A stretch of DNA of 64,000 nucleotides from Tsukamurella tyrosinosolvens (GTDB lineage Bacteria > Actinomycetota > Actinomycetes > Mycobacteriales > Mycobacteriaceae), in assembly GCF_900104775.1 (NCBI RefSeq), contig NZ_FNSA01000003.1, positions 62,001 to 126,000 of the forward strand, read 5' to 3'. The translations under genes were made by a program, and so were the position numbers. The notes beneath the pieces were generated by a model. That model was not told the DNA's origin, made no database searches, and saw nothing but the letters and a program-made list of their open reading frames with translations. Positions 33,174-42,348 of this stretch are shown here, in pieces. Every line of letters starts with the position of its first letter. Position 1 is the stretch's first letter.

Positions 33174-35411
33174 CTACTTCGTGCCGAACTTCCGCAGGCG
33201 CAGGCTGTTCCACACGACGAAGAAGGAGCTGAAGGCCATCGCGGCAGCGCCGATGAGCGGATTCAGCAGGCCGGCCACGGCGACGGGGATCGCGGCGACG
33301 TTGTAGCCGAACGCCCACACGAGGTTCGTCTTGATGGTCGTCAGCGTCGCGCGGGCGAGGCCCAGCGCGTCGGGCACCGCGGACAGCTCCTCCCGCATGA
33401 GGACGACGTCGGCGGCGCTCTGCGCGACGTCGGTGCCCGTGCCCATCGCCAGGCCGAGGTCGGCCGCGGCGAGAGCGGGGCCGTCGTTCACGCCGTCGCC
33501 CACCATGGCGACCTTCCGGCCGGACGCCTGCAGCTCCCGGACGGTGGCGACCTTCCCGTCCGGCAACACGTCGGCGCGCACGTCGTCGATGCCGACGAGC
33601 GCGGCGACCTTCGCGGCCGCGGCGGCGTTGTCGCCGGTCAGGAGCACGGTCCGGATGCCGGCCTCGTGCAGTCGTGCGACGGCGTCCGCGGCGTCCGCCT
33701 TGATCGTGTCGGCCACCTCGAGGACGGCGGCGACGGCACCGTCGACCTCGACGACGGCGACGGTGCGCCCGGACTCGGCCGCAGCGGAGACCGCCCCGGA
33801 AAGGAGCGTGGGCTCGACGAACCGCGGCGAGCCGACCCGCACGACGGCACCGTCGACCACCCCGGTGGCGCCGAGCCCCGGGACGGACCGGAAGTCCTCG
33901 ACGGCGGGCAGGTCGTCGCCGGCCCGCGCGACGACGGCGCGGGCGACGGCGTGCTCGGACGCCGCCTCGACGGCCCCGGCGAGCCGCAGCACGCCGGATT
34001 CCGTGAACCCGGGCGCGACGCTCACCTCGGCCACCGAGAGCACGCCGGTGGTCACGGTGCCGGTCTTGTCGAAGACGACGGTGTCGATGGTCTCGGTGGC
34101 CTCCAGCGCCTGGTGCCCGCGCACGTACACGCCGAGCTGCGCGCCGCGGCCGGACGCGACCATGAACGCGACGGGCGTCGCCAGGCCCAGCGCGCAGGGG
34201 CACGCGATGACGAGCACGGCGATCGCGGACTTCACGGCGCTGTCGACCCCGTCGGCCAGAAGCCAGCCCACGAAAGTCAGCGCGGCGATGGCGAAGACGC
34301 AGGGGACGAAGACGGCGGAGACGCGGTCGGCGAGGCGCTGCATCCGCGCCTTCGTCGCCTGCGCGTCCTCGACGAGCCGGAGCATCGCGGCGAACGTGGT
34401 GTCCTCGCCGACGGCGGTCGCGCGGACCGTCAGCCGGCCGTCCTGGCAGACCGTGCCGCCGACGACCCGGTCGCCCGGGCCCGCGGGCACGGGCCGGGAC
34501 TCGCCGGTCATGGCCGAGTTGTCGACGAACGCCGACCCGGATTCGACGATGCCGTCCGTCGCGATCGTCTCGCCCGGGCGCACCACGAACATCTGCTCCT
34601 CGCGCAGCTCCCCGACGGGGATCCGCAGCTCGGAGCCGTCGCGGACCAGCACCGACACCTCGCGGGCGCCGCGCGTCGCGAGCTCCCGCAGCGCCGACGC
34701 CGCCTTGGCCCGCGCGGACGCCTCGAAGTACCGTCCCGCGAGCACGAAGACGGTGACGCCCATCGCGACTTCGAGGTAGATCGGGTCGGACTGGATGATC
34801 GCGTTCCAGAAGCCGTGCGGATCGGGCCGCTGGCGGCCCGGCGTGAGGACGGTGACCACCGACCAGGCGGTGGCGGAGATGATGCCGACCGAGACGAGGG
34901 TGTCCATCGTCGCCGCGCCGTGCCGCGCGCCCAGGAAGGCCCGCTTGTGCAGCGGCCAGGCTCCCCAGGTCACGACGGGCAGGCTCAGCGCGAGCAGCAC
35001 CCACTGCCAGCCGGGGAAGCGGGTCGACGGGATGGTCGCGAGCACGATCGACAGGTCCGCCGCCGGGACGAACAGCACGAGCGAGACGATCAGCCGGCGC
35101 AGTACGTCGCGCCGCTCGCGCTCCTCGGCGAGGATCGCGCGGCGCGGGTTCGGGGACTTGGGCGCTGCGGTGTACCCGGCGGCCTCGACGGTGCCGGTCA
35201 GGTCCTCCAGGGACACGCCGGGTGCATGTTCGACGGTGGCCGTCCGCGTGGCCAGGTTGACCACGGCGCGCACCCCGTCGAGCTTGTTGAGCTTGCGCTC
35301 GACCCGCCCGACGCACGCGGCGCAGGTCATGCCGCCGACATCGAGGAAGGTGCGTTGTGCCTGCTCCGGCGGGGCGGAGGCCGGAGCGGGGGCCTGGTCG
35401 AGATCCGTCAC
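33174..35411 (-). CDS. copA: Heavy-metal (Cu+) translocating P1B-type ATPase
   Basis: 745 residues from GTG 35411 (GGAG close upstream; a GTG five codons earlier is possible). One N-terminal HMA domain with GMTCAAC (27-33). TM region, then the actuator with TGES (302-305), the membrane metal site CPC (404-406) and the phosphorylation motif DKTGT with Asp448. The ATP site has SEHAVA (HP variant: His in SEHAVAR) and GDGVNDGPALAAADLG. CPC with a later NxxxYN-type segment (WAFGYN) and MxxSS (MAFSSFFVV) is the Cu+ exporter pattern. It would pump copper out of the cytoplasm. A candidate metal-response site and a long hairpin lie upstream. Confidence 0.9.
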   Translation of the reverse strand: MTDLDQAPAPASAPPEQAQRTFLDVGGMTCAACVGRVERKLNKLDGVRAVVNLATRTATVEHAPGVSLEDLTGTVEAAGYTAAPKSPNPRRAILAEERERRDVLRRLIVSLVLFVPAADLSIVLATIPSTRFPGWQWVLLALSLPVVTWGAWPLHKRAFLGARHGAATMDTLVSVGIISATAWSVVTVLTPGRQRPDPHGFWNAIIQSDPIYLEVAMGVTVFVLAGRYFEASARAKAASALRELATRGAREVSVLVRDGSELRIPVGELREEQMFVVRPGETIATDGIVESGSAFVDNSAMTGESRPVPAGPGDRVVGGTVCQDGRLTVRATAVGEDTTFAAMLRLVEDAQATKARMQRLADRVSAVFVPCVFAIAALTFVGWLLADGVDSAVKSAIAVLVIACPCALGLATPVAFMVASGRGAQLGVYVRGHQALEATETIDTVVFDKTGTVTTGVLSVAEVSVAPGFTESGVLRLAGAVEAASEHAVARAVVARAGDDLPAVEDFRSVPGLGATGVVDGAVVRVGSPRFVEPTLLSGAVSAAAESGRTVAVVEVDGAVAAVLEVADTIKADAADAVARLHEAGIRTVLLTGDNAAAAAKVAALVGIDDVRADVLPDGKVATVRELQASGRKVAMVGDGVNDGPALAAADLGLAMGTGTDVAQSAADVVLMREELSAVPDALGLARATLTTIKTNLVWAFGYNVAAIPVAVAGLLNPLIGAAAMAFSSFFVVWNSLRLRKFGTK

Positions 35412-35456
35412 GTCTCCAGTATCCACCCCGGGCCACCTGGGCCGAAAACGCGAAAG

Positions 35457-35509
35457 GCCTTGATACCGGCTCCCGGAATGGGGGGAGGAGGGGGAGCCGG
35501 TATCAAGGC
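35457..35509 (-). terminator. 18-bp-stem hairpin upstream of copA
   Basis: GCCTTGATACCGGCTCCC (35457-35474) and GGGAGCCGGTATCAAGGC (35492-35509) are perfect 18-bp complements around a 17-nt loop that is almost all G on the plus strand (C-rich on minus). On the minus strand the stem is followed by CTTTCGCGTTTTCGG, a broken T-tract, which suits a terminator for the upstream hydrolase gene. It ends 46 bp before the copA start, so an attenuator in the copA leader is an equally good reading. Confidence 0.65.
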
Positions 35510-35566
35510 TCAATCACGCAGCCACCGACGTGGGGGGAGACGTCATATGGCGGCCGCAGAACCCAC

Positions 35567-35580
35567 GATACGGGGTATAC
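35567..35580. promoter_or_regulatory. Candidate CsoR-type copper operator upstream of copA
   Basis: GATACGGGGTATAC lies 156 bp before the copA start. On the minus strand it reads GTATACCCCGTATC, resembling the TATACCCC half of known CsoR sites (consensus ATACCCC...GGGGTAT). The symmetry is imperfect and no csoR gene is seen nearby, so this is tentative. The rest of 35412-35648 holds the 18-bp hairpin and a small CAACTG/CAGTTG stem at 35627-35642. Confidence 0.35.
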
Positions 35581-35648
35581 GCGTACAGGTGCCACCTTTC
35601 GTGACATGCGTGTTCGCGTGCAGCTGCAACTGCCAACAGTTGTTGTCG

Positions 35649-36728
<1,080 letters not shown>

Positions 36729-36775
36729 GTCACTGATAGTAGGACGTTCGTCACATATCAGCGCGGGCGGCGGCC

Positions 36776-37168
36776 TCAGTGGTCGCGCGGGCCGTGCTTG
36801 GCGATGTAGGCGGCGTGCAGGTCCGCCTCCTTCTCCCGGGCGATCACGTCGACCAGCTCGGGATCCAGCCCGTGGTGCCGCAGCCGCCCGCGCCGGTAGA
36901 TCTTGTTCAGCGCGATGGAGAAGTAGACGAACGGGATGAAGATCGGCAGCGTCATCGTCGCGCGGTTGAGCACCGACGTGTCGATGAACCAGAACGGGAC
37001 CAGGATCAGCAGACACGGGATCGCGAACCGCACGACGGTGCGCAGCGCCGCGCGGGGACCGGCGAGGTCGTTGGCGACCCATTCGTGCATCGACGGCGGC
37101 AGCACGCTCCGGCCGTAGGAGTACAGGACGTACTGCACGGGATTGGGCTTGCTCGGACCGTCGTTCAT
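36776..37168 (-). CDS. DUF5313 family membrane protein
   Basis: 130 residues. Begins with the family's KPNPVQYVLYSYGRSVLPPSM signature region (N-P-x-Q, Y-x-x-G, L-P), then HEWVANDLAGP. Two TM helices (about 45-65 and 68-88) are followed by a charged C-terminal tail with the RLRHHGLDPELVD pattern. The family is almost confined to Mycobacteriales and has no known function. The protein is divergent from a TetR gene 36 bp away, which may regulate it. Confidence 0.8.
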   Translation of the reverse strand: MNDGPSKPNPVQYVLYSYGRSVLPPSMHEWVANDLAGPRAALRTVVRFAIPCLLILVPFWFIDTSVLNRATMTLPIFIPFVYFSIALNKIYRRGRLRHHGLDPELVDVIAREKEADLHAAYIAKHGPRDH

Positions 37169-37204
37169 GCCTCCATTGTCCCACTGCGCCTAGAATCGGA
37201 CGTT

Positions 37205-37816
37205 GTGAGTCCCGGCAGAAACGATCAGACCGCGCAGAGCATCCTGTCTGCAGCGGTGTCGAGCATCGGCAGCGTCGGCATTTCGCGGACCACGATGGAG
37301 AACGTCGCGAATCTCGCGGGCATCGGCGTGGCCACCGTCTACCGCCGGTTCAACCGCAAGGACAACCTGGTCCAGCAGGCCATCCGGTACGAGGCCGAGC
37401 AGCTGCTCAAGACGGTGGAACAGCAGGTCCAGGGCCTGGGCTCCGTCGAGGAGGCGCTCACCGAGGGGTTCGTGGCGTTCCTGCGCGAGGCGCACCGCCG
37501 GCCCCTGATCCGCGGCATCGGCGACGGCAACGTCGTCGTGGGCCTGCCGATGATCGCGCAGGGCGGCGGCATGGTCATCGAGATCGGCCGTGAGTTCGCC
37601 GCGAACATCATCGCGGGCTTCCAGTCCAGCGGCGACCTCCCGGAGTTCGACCCCAAGCCGATCGCCGAGATCTTCGCGCGCGTCGGGCACTCGGTGCTGC
37701 TCGCGCCCGACGGCCTGATCAGCTTCGACGATCCCTACACCGCGGGCCGCGTGGTCCGCGAGTGCCTCATGCCCGCGATCGCGGCGCAGGCCGCGGCTGC
37801 CCGGGGCGACGCGTGA
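37205..37816 (+). CDS. TetR-family transcriptional regulator
   Basis: 203 residues from GTG 37205. HTH region: RTTMENVANLAGIGVATVYRRFNRKDNLV, a clear TetR_N match. The ligand domain is helical with VVVGLPMIAQGGGMVIEIG and gives no hint of effector. It is divergent from the DUF5313 gene. Its stop overlaps the GNAT gene start (GTGA), so it heads a three-gene coupled run TetR-GNAT-BluB. The function of that run is unclear. Confidence 0.84.
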   Translation: MSPGRNDQTAQSILSAAVSSIGSVGISRTTMENVANLAGIGVATVYRRFNRKDNLVQQAIRYEAEQLLKTVEQQVQGLGSVEEALTEGFVAFLREAHRRPLIRGIGDGNVVVGLPMIAQGGGMVIEIGREFAANIIAGFQSSGDLPEFDPKPIAEIFARVGHSVLLAPDGLISFDDPYTAGRVVRECLMPAIAAQAAAARGDA

Positions 37817-38334
37817 TCCGTCCCGCGACACCGGCCGACGTGCCCGAGATCCTGACGATGATCGCCGAGCTCGCCGCCTACGAGAAGGAGCCCGACGCCG
37901 CCGTCGCGACGGCCGAGCAGCTGCACGCCGCGCTGTTCGGGCCCGCGCCCGCGGTCTTCGCGCTCATCGCGGCCGAGCCGGGGCCCGACGGTGCCGAAAC
38001 GGTCGTCGGGATGGCCGTCTACTTCCGCACCTTCTCCACCTGGACCGGCACGCACGGCATCTGGCTGGAGGACCTCTACGTCCGGCCCGGCGTCCGCGGC
38101 GGCGGCCACGGCAAGCAGCTGCTCGCCGCGCTCGCGCAGGAGTGCCGCGACAACGGCTACGCCCGTCTCGAGTGGACCGTCCTCGACTGGAACGCGCCGG
38201 CGATCGGCTTCTACCGCTCCATCGGCGCCGTGCCGATGGAGGAGTGGACCACGCAGCGCCTCACCGGCGAGAGCCTCGGGGCCCTGGCCGCGCTCGCCGA
38301 CGGTGCCGTCCCCTCCCGCGCCGACGGGGCCTGA
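37813..38334 (+). CDS. GNAT N-acetyltransferase, SAT1/thialysine-type
   Basis: 173 residues. N-terminal IRPATPADVPEILTMI; the motif LEDLYVRPGVRGGGHGKQLLAAL binds the CoA pyrophosphate (R-x-x-G-x-G variant); WNAPAIGFYRSIGA ends the fold. The combination ELAAYEKEPD, YFRTFSTWTGTHGIWLEDLYV matches the spermidine/spermine (SAT) and thialysine acetyltransferase subgroup. An amine substrate (diamine, polyamine or aminoethyl-cysteine-like) is therefore plausible. The start overlaps the TetR stop; its own stop overlaps the BluB ATG. Confidence 0.8.
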   Translation: MIRPATPADVPEILTMIAELAAYEKEPDAAVATAEQLHAALFGPAPAVFALIAAEPGPDGAETVVGMAVYFRTFSTWTGTHGIWLEDLYVRPGVRGGGHGKQLLAALAQECRDNGYARLEWTVLDWNAPAIGFYRSIGAVPMEEWTTQRLTGESLGALAALADGAVPSRADGA

Positions 38335-38975
38335 TGGACGTCTTCGAGGCGATCCTGCGCCGGCGCGACGTACGCAACGAGTTCGCCGGGGAGTTGATCG
38401 ACGAGGAGCGACTCGTGCGGATCCTCGGCGCCGCGCACAGCGCGCCGAGCGTCGGGAACACGCAGCCGTGGGACTTCGTCGTCGTGCAGGACCCCGAGAC
38501 GCTCGCCCGGTTCGCCGGGCACGTCGGCGAGTGCCGCGAGGACTTCGCCCGGTCCCTGCCGGAGGACCGCAAGGACACCTTCAACCCGATCGTCATCGAG
38601 GGGATCGAGTCGTCCCGCACCGGCGTCGTGGTCACCTACGACCCCACCCGCGGTGGGACGCACATCCTCGGCCGGCACACCATCGACGAGACCGGTCGGC
38701 TCTCGGTGGCCCTGGCCATCCAGAACCTGTGGCTCGCGGCCACCGCGGAGGGCATCGGCGTGGGCTGGGTGTCCTTCTACCGGGAGCCCTTCCTGCGTGC
38801 ATTGGTCGGCGTGCCCGAGCACGTCCACGTCGTCGCGTGGCTGTGTGTCGGCCCCGTGACCGCGCTGCAGACCGTCCCCGACCTGGAGCGATTCGGGTGG
38901 CGCGAGCGTCGCCCGCTGGCCGAGGCGATGCACCGGGAGCGCTACCCGGAGGGCGATGTCGGCTCGCATCGTTAG
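38334..38975 (+). CDS. bluB: 5,6-dimethylbenzimidazole synthase
   Basis: 213 residues. Nitroreductase-fold enzyme that breaks down reduced FMN with O2 to make the lower ligand of cobalamin. BluB marks: ILRRRDVRNEF, SAPSVGNTQPWDFVVV, and the conserved TYDPTRGGTHILGRHT region where the catalytic Asp sits (D in YDPTRGG). It differs from ordinary nitroreductases in VGWVSFYREPFLRALVGVP. The start overlaps the GNAT stop by one base. No other cobalamin gene lies in the window. Confidence 0.85.
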   Translation: MDVFEAILRRRDVRNEFAGELIDEERLVRILGAAHSAPSVGNTQPWDFVVVQDPETLARFAGHVGECREDFARSLPEDRKDTFNPIVIEGIESSRTGVVVTYDPTRGGTHILGRHTIDETGRLSVALAIQNLWLAATAEGIGVGWVSFYREPFLRALVGVPEHVHVVAWLCVGPVTALQTVPDLERFGWRERRPLAEAMHRERYPEGDVGSHR

Positions 38976-39006
38976 ACTCGCATGTAATCAGTGAGGGGAA
39001 CGACGA

Positions 39007-40350
39007 GTGAGCATGTTCAACGAGCGCGTCGGTCGGCGTGCGGTCCTGGTCGGAGCCGCTGCGGCGGTGCCCCTGGTCGCCGCCGGCTGCACGATCGGCG
39101 ACCTGACCGGTGGCGGCACGAGCGCGGGGCCGTCCACGCCCCCGCCCGATCCGGCGGAGGTCACCGTCACCCCGGCCGACGGTGCCCAGGCGATCAGCCC
39201 GATCACCCCGGTCACGGTGTCCATCGCCAAGGCCGTCCTCGGCTCGGTCACGCTGACCGACGCGAAGGGCGTCGCTGTCGAGGGCGCGCTGTCGACGGAC
39301 ATGCTGACCTGGAAGTCGTCGAAGCCGCTCGAGTACAACGGGCAGTACACGCTGGTCGCGAAGTACGAGACGCTCGGCCAGCAGCGCGAGAAGCGCACCA
39401 CGTTCTCCACGGTCGCCGTCGACGAGACGAACAAGACGCTGCCGTACTTCGAGAACACGGGCGGCATGTCGCTCAACGACGGTGCCGTCTACGGCGTCGG
39501 GCAGGTCGCGGTCGTCCACTTCGACGAGGCGATCAAGGACCGGGCCATGGCCCAGAAGCTGCTCAAGGTCACCACCACCCCGCCCGTGGAGGGCGCGTGG
39601 ATGTGGACCACCGACAAGACAGTGGCGTGGCGGCCCAAGGACTACTACCCGTCGGGCACGAAGGTGGCGATCGAGGTCAAGGCCTTCGGCAAGCAGGTCA
39701 GCCCGGGGCTGTGGGGCGAGAAGGACATCGCGATCGCGTTCTCGATCGGCGAGTCGCACGTCTCCATCGCCGATGACAACACCAAGCAGGTGCAGGTCTT
39801 CGTCAACGGCCAGATGGTGCGGTCGATGCCCACGTCGATGGGGCAGGGCGGCAACGAGGTCATCAACGGGCAGACGTTCCACTTCTGGACCCAGCGCGGC
39901 GTCTACACGGTGCTCGACAAGGCGAACCCCGTGATCATGGACTCCTCCACGTACGGGCTGCCGATCAACTCGCGGCTCGGCTACAAGCAGACCATCGGCT
40001 GGGCCACCCGCATCAGCAACGACGGCATCTATCTGCACGCCCTCGACAACATCGGCGCGCAGGGCGTCCGCAACGAGTCGCACGGCTGCCTCAACCTGAG
40101 CCCCGCGAACGCGCAGTGGTTCTTCGGGCTGTCGCAGCCGGGCGACGTGGTGGAGGTCCGCAACACCGGCGGCCCCGCGCTCGAGCAGTGGCAGAACGGT
40201 GACTGGTCCGTGCCGTGGGCCACCTGGGTCGCCGGCAGTGCGCTTCCGCCGGGCGAACAGGGCGACGAGCCCGAGACCACGTCCGCCGCGCCGTCCCCGT
40301 CGACGGTGCCGTCGTCGGACGCTCCCGCCTCGGGTACCCCCGGGGGCTGA
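39007..40350 (+). CDS. L,D-transpeptidase lipoprotein (LdtMt2-like)
   Basis: 447 residues. Signal with lipobox ending at Cys28 (LVAAGC). Two Ig-like/bacterial Ig domains follow (about 45-140 and 145-250, the second with TVAWRPKDYYPSGTKV), then the YkuD catalytic domain with HALDNIG and the nucleophile Cys361 in SHGCLNLSP. It makes 3-3 cross-links between diaminopimelate residues in the cell wall outside the membrane. Domain order matches LdtMt2/LdtMt1. The ~50-residue C-terminal tail is Pro/Ser/Thr-rich. It is alone in its transcription unit. GTG start with GAGGGGAACGACG upstream. Confidence 0.9.
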   Translation: MSMFNERVGRRAVLVGAAAAVPLVAAGCTIGDLTGGGTSAGPSTPPPDPAEVTVTPADGAQAISPITPVTVSIAKAVLGSVTLTDAKGVAVEGALSTDMLTWKSSKPLEYNGQYTLVAKYETLGQQREKRTTFSTVAVDETNKTLPYFENTGGMSLNDGAVYGVGQVAVVHFDEAIKDRAMAQKLLKVTTTPPVEGAWMWTTDKTVAWRPKDYYPSGTKVAIEVKAFGKQVSPGLWGEKDIAIAFSIGESHVSIADDNTKQVQVFVNGQMVRSMPTSMGQGGNEVINGQTFHFWTQRGVYTVLDKANPVIMDSSTYGLPINSRLGYKQTIGWATRISNDGIYLHALDNIGAQGVRNESHGCLNLSPANAQWFFGLSQPGDVVEVRNTGGPALEQWQNGDWSVPWATWVAGSALPPGEQGDEPETTSAAPSPSTVPSSDAPASGTPGG

Positions 40351-40421
40351 TCCGCGCGGCCCGCGGAGCTCGCGGCGGCGTGTAGCGCGCGTGGTCGCGG
40401 GCTGGTCCCGCGCGCGGGCGA

Positions 40422-40938
40422 CTCTCGGATTCTGTCCGTTTCGGACAGGCGTGCGCCCCGCGCGCAGAGCTCTCGGGTGGAAGGACGGGCGGCGTTCCGC
40501 GCGTTCCGCATGGTCGGCGCAGTGCTCCGTCGCTGTCCGCGTGGCGCGGTCAAAGGAGCGTCGGCATCGATGCTCGCGCGCTGAAAGCACCGTATCGACG
40601 AGTCGTGCCCGCATGTCGTCCCCCGCGCCGCGCCGAGAGGAGCGCCGGACGTTCGCTCCCCCACGAGAGGCCGCTCGTCTCGTGGGGGTTCAGCCGTCCC
40701 CCGCGCGGCGTCGGGTCCCCCATGGGAAGCCGCGGCGTTCGGTGGGGGAGCGGACGTCCCCCGCGCGACGCCGAATCCCCGACGGTGAGCCGTGGTGGTT
40801 CACGCGTCTCCTTCGAGAAGCCGCGTCCCCCAATCCAAGCCGATGGATTCCGGTGTGGGATCGAGCCCCCACAGCGCGCCCTCCCTGTCCGGAGCCGCCG
40901 GTATTGCCGCGGTGTCCGAAACGGACAGAATCCGAGAG
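40422..40938. repeat. 517-bp element bounded by 26-bp perfect inverted repeats
   Basis: Positions 40422-40447 and 40913-40938 are exact 26-bp inverted copies; each contains the dyad TGTCCG-AAA-CGGACA (or complement) at its inner or outer end, plus the flank AGAATCCGAGAG. The 465 bp between show no coding bias and contain a hairpin array (40658-40860). The element fills most of the 679-bp gene-free stretch 40351-41029. No transposase or target duplication is seen. Interpretation: a non-autonomous mobile element (MITE-like), a paired regulatory site, or a structured RNA. Confidence 0.75.
40658..40860. repeat. Array of four diverged hairpin repeats inside the 517-bp element
   Basis: Each unit has TCCCCC, a variable arm, a central AGCCG-like loop, the complementary arm and GTGGGGG. 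The clearest is CCCCCACGAGA (40658-40668) pairing with TCTCGTGGGGG (40678-40688). Further units start near 40714, 40776 and 40826. Between 40697 and 40800 two ~60-bp copies run in register (CGTCCCCCGCGCGRCGYCG). The variable arms differ from unit to unit yet stay partly complementary (AATCC/GGATT in the last), which hints at selection for structure. Confidence 0.6.
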
Positions 40939-41029
40939 CGGCGAGATCGCTGACACTGCCGCGCTGTAGGGCCCGACCTCACCGGCCGCCCGTCGACGTG
41001 CAGGCGACGCGGGCGCGGTGCGCCCCGCC

Positions 41030-42247
41030 CTACGCGACGACGGCGGACCGTCGACCGCGGAGACCGATCGCGGCGGCGCCGAGGCAGGCCAGGGCGACGG
41101 CGGCGGCGAACCAGGGGAAGATCGTCGCGGTGCTGTACTGGGTTGCGAGGTAGCCGGCGATCACTGTCGGTACGCCCATCGCGAGGTAGCCGAGTAGGTA
41201 GTAGGCGCTCATCACCTGGCCGCGGGCATGCGCGGGCGCTACGGAGCCGAGGTGCCGCAGCGATCCGCCGAAGGCCAGGCCGAAGGTGGCGCCGAGCAGG
41301 ATCGTGTCGACCACGATGAGCCACGTCTGGCCGTAGCGGACGGCGACCACGGCGAGCGCGAGCGAGGCGGCGAGGCCGATGTCGCCGACGATGGCGGTCG
41401 GCTTAGCCGGGTACCGCCCGCCGATGAACTGCGAGATCGCGGAGGCGATCGCCATCACGGCGACGAGGCCGCCGGTGAAGATCACCGAGCCGTGCCCGGT
41501 CACGTGCTGCACCAGCGCGGGGTAGAGGCTGAGGAAGACGCCGAGCACCGACCACGCGGTGATGATGCCGATGCCCGAGAACCAGAAGTCGGCGGTGATC
41601 TCGCCGGGCACGCCGGGGCGGCTGAGCCGGACGCGCTCGCCGGTGCGCCCGACGTGCGGCTCGATCAGCGCGATCACGCCGAGCAGGATCGCGAGCACCA
41701 CGACGCCCATCGTCACGAACGGCGTGCGCAGCGGGTGCGGCGCGTACTGGGCCACGGCCGCGGCGCCGAGGGCGGTCGCGGCGATGCCCACGTTGAGGGC
41801 GACGCCGGACAGCATGCCGTTGCGCGCACCGTCGGTGGGCCGGACATCGAGGAGGGCCGCGCCGGCGACCACGGTGATCGACCCGATGGCCGCGCCGTGG
41901 AGGAAACGCGCCAGGATCAGCTGCCATTCGGCGCCGGCGAAGAGGAACAACAGCAGCCCGACGAGGATCGTGCCGACCGCCGCCAGCAGCACGGGCTTGC
42001 GGCCGATGGCGTCCGAGATCGGCCCGACGGTCAGCGCCGCGCCCAGCGCCCCGATCGCGTAGACCGCGAAGACGATCGTGGTCGATAGCGCCGACAGGTG
42101 CCATTCCTGCTGGTAGAGCGGGTACAGCGGCGACGGCAGCCCGGAGACGCCGAGGGCCAGCGCGAGCAGCGTGAGCAGGAGGGCGAAGGACCAGCGCTGC
42201 GGGTGGACGTGGGTCGACGGTGCCGCGACCTGCTGCGCCAGGCTCAT
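41030..42247 (-). CDS. MFS efflux transporter
   Basis: 405 residues, 12 TM segments. Signature GPISDAIGRKPVLLAAVG after TM2 (MFS motif A) and ILARFLHGAAIGS in TM4. DHA1-like drug/arabinose-type exporter without a signal to name the cargo. Divergent from an ArsR gene, with two 20-bp operators between (42272-42329), so expression is probably induced when the ArsR protein releases DNA. The second half has RYPAKPTAIVGDIGLAASL and HARGQVMSAYYLLGY typical of the family. It ends at the 679-bp repeat-bearing gap. Confidence 0.85.
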   Translation of the reverse strand: MSLAQQVAAPSTHVHPQRWSFALLLTLLALALGVSGLPSPLYPLYQQEWHLSALSTTIVFAVYAIGALGAALTVGPISDAIGRKPVLLAAVGTILVGLLLFLFAGAEWQLILARFLHGAAIGSITVVAGAALLDVRPTDGARNGMLSGVALNVGIAATALGAAAVAQYAPHPLRTPFVTMGVVVLAILLGVIALIEPHVGRTGERVRLSRPGVPGEITADFWFSGIGIITAWSVLGVFLSLYPALVQHVTGHGSVIFTGGLVAVMAIASAISQFIGGRYPAKPTAIVGDIGLAASLALAVVAVRYGQTWLIVVDTILLGATFGLAFGGSLRHLGSVAPAHARGQVMSAYYLLGYLAMGVPTVIAGYLATQYSTATIFPWFAAAVALACLGAAAIGLRGRRSAVVA

Positions 42248-42271
42248 CCGTGCCTCCGGGTGTACGGTGGT

Positions 42272-42329
42272 GGTTCGACGATTGTCGAACCGTTCGCAAC
42301 AGTACACCCGGTTCGACGAAGATCAAACC
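42272..42329. promoter_or_regulatory. Two ArsR operators between MFS and arsR genes
   Basis: GGTTCGACGATTGTCGAACC (42272-42291) has perfect 8-bp arms around GATT. A second, weaker copy GGTTCGACGAAGATCAAACC (42310-42329) keeps the left arm. The 38-bp offset puts them on nearly the same helical face. They lie between the divergent starts at 42247 and 42349. Confidence 0.75.
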
Positions 42330-42348
42330 GTTATCTCAGGGAACGAGA

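Noticed and set aside
40658-40860. CRISPR array
   Set aside because: Units are imperfect hairpins of uneven length without unique spacers of constant size, and no cas gene is present.
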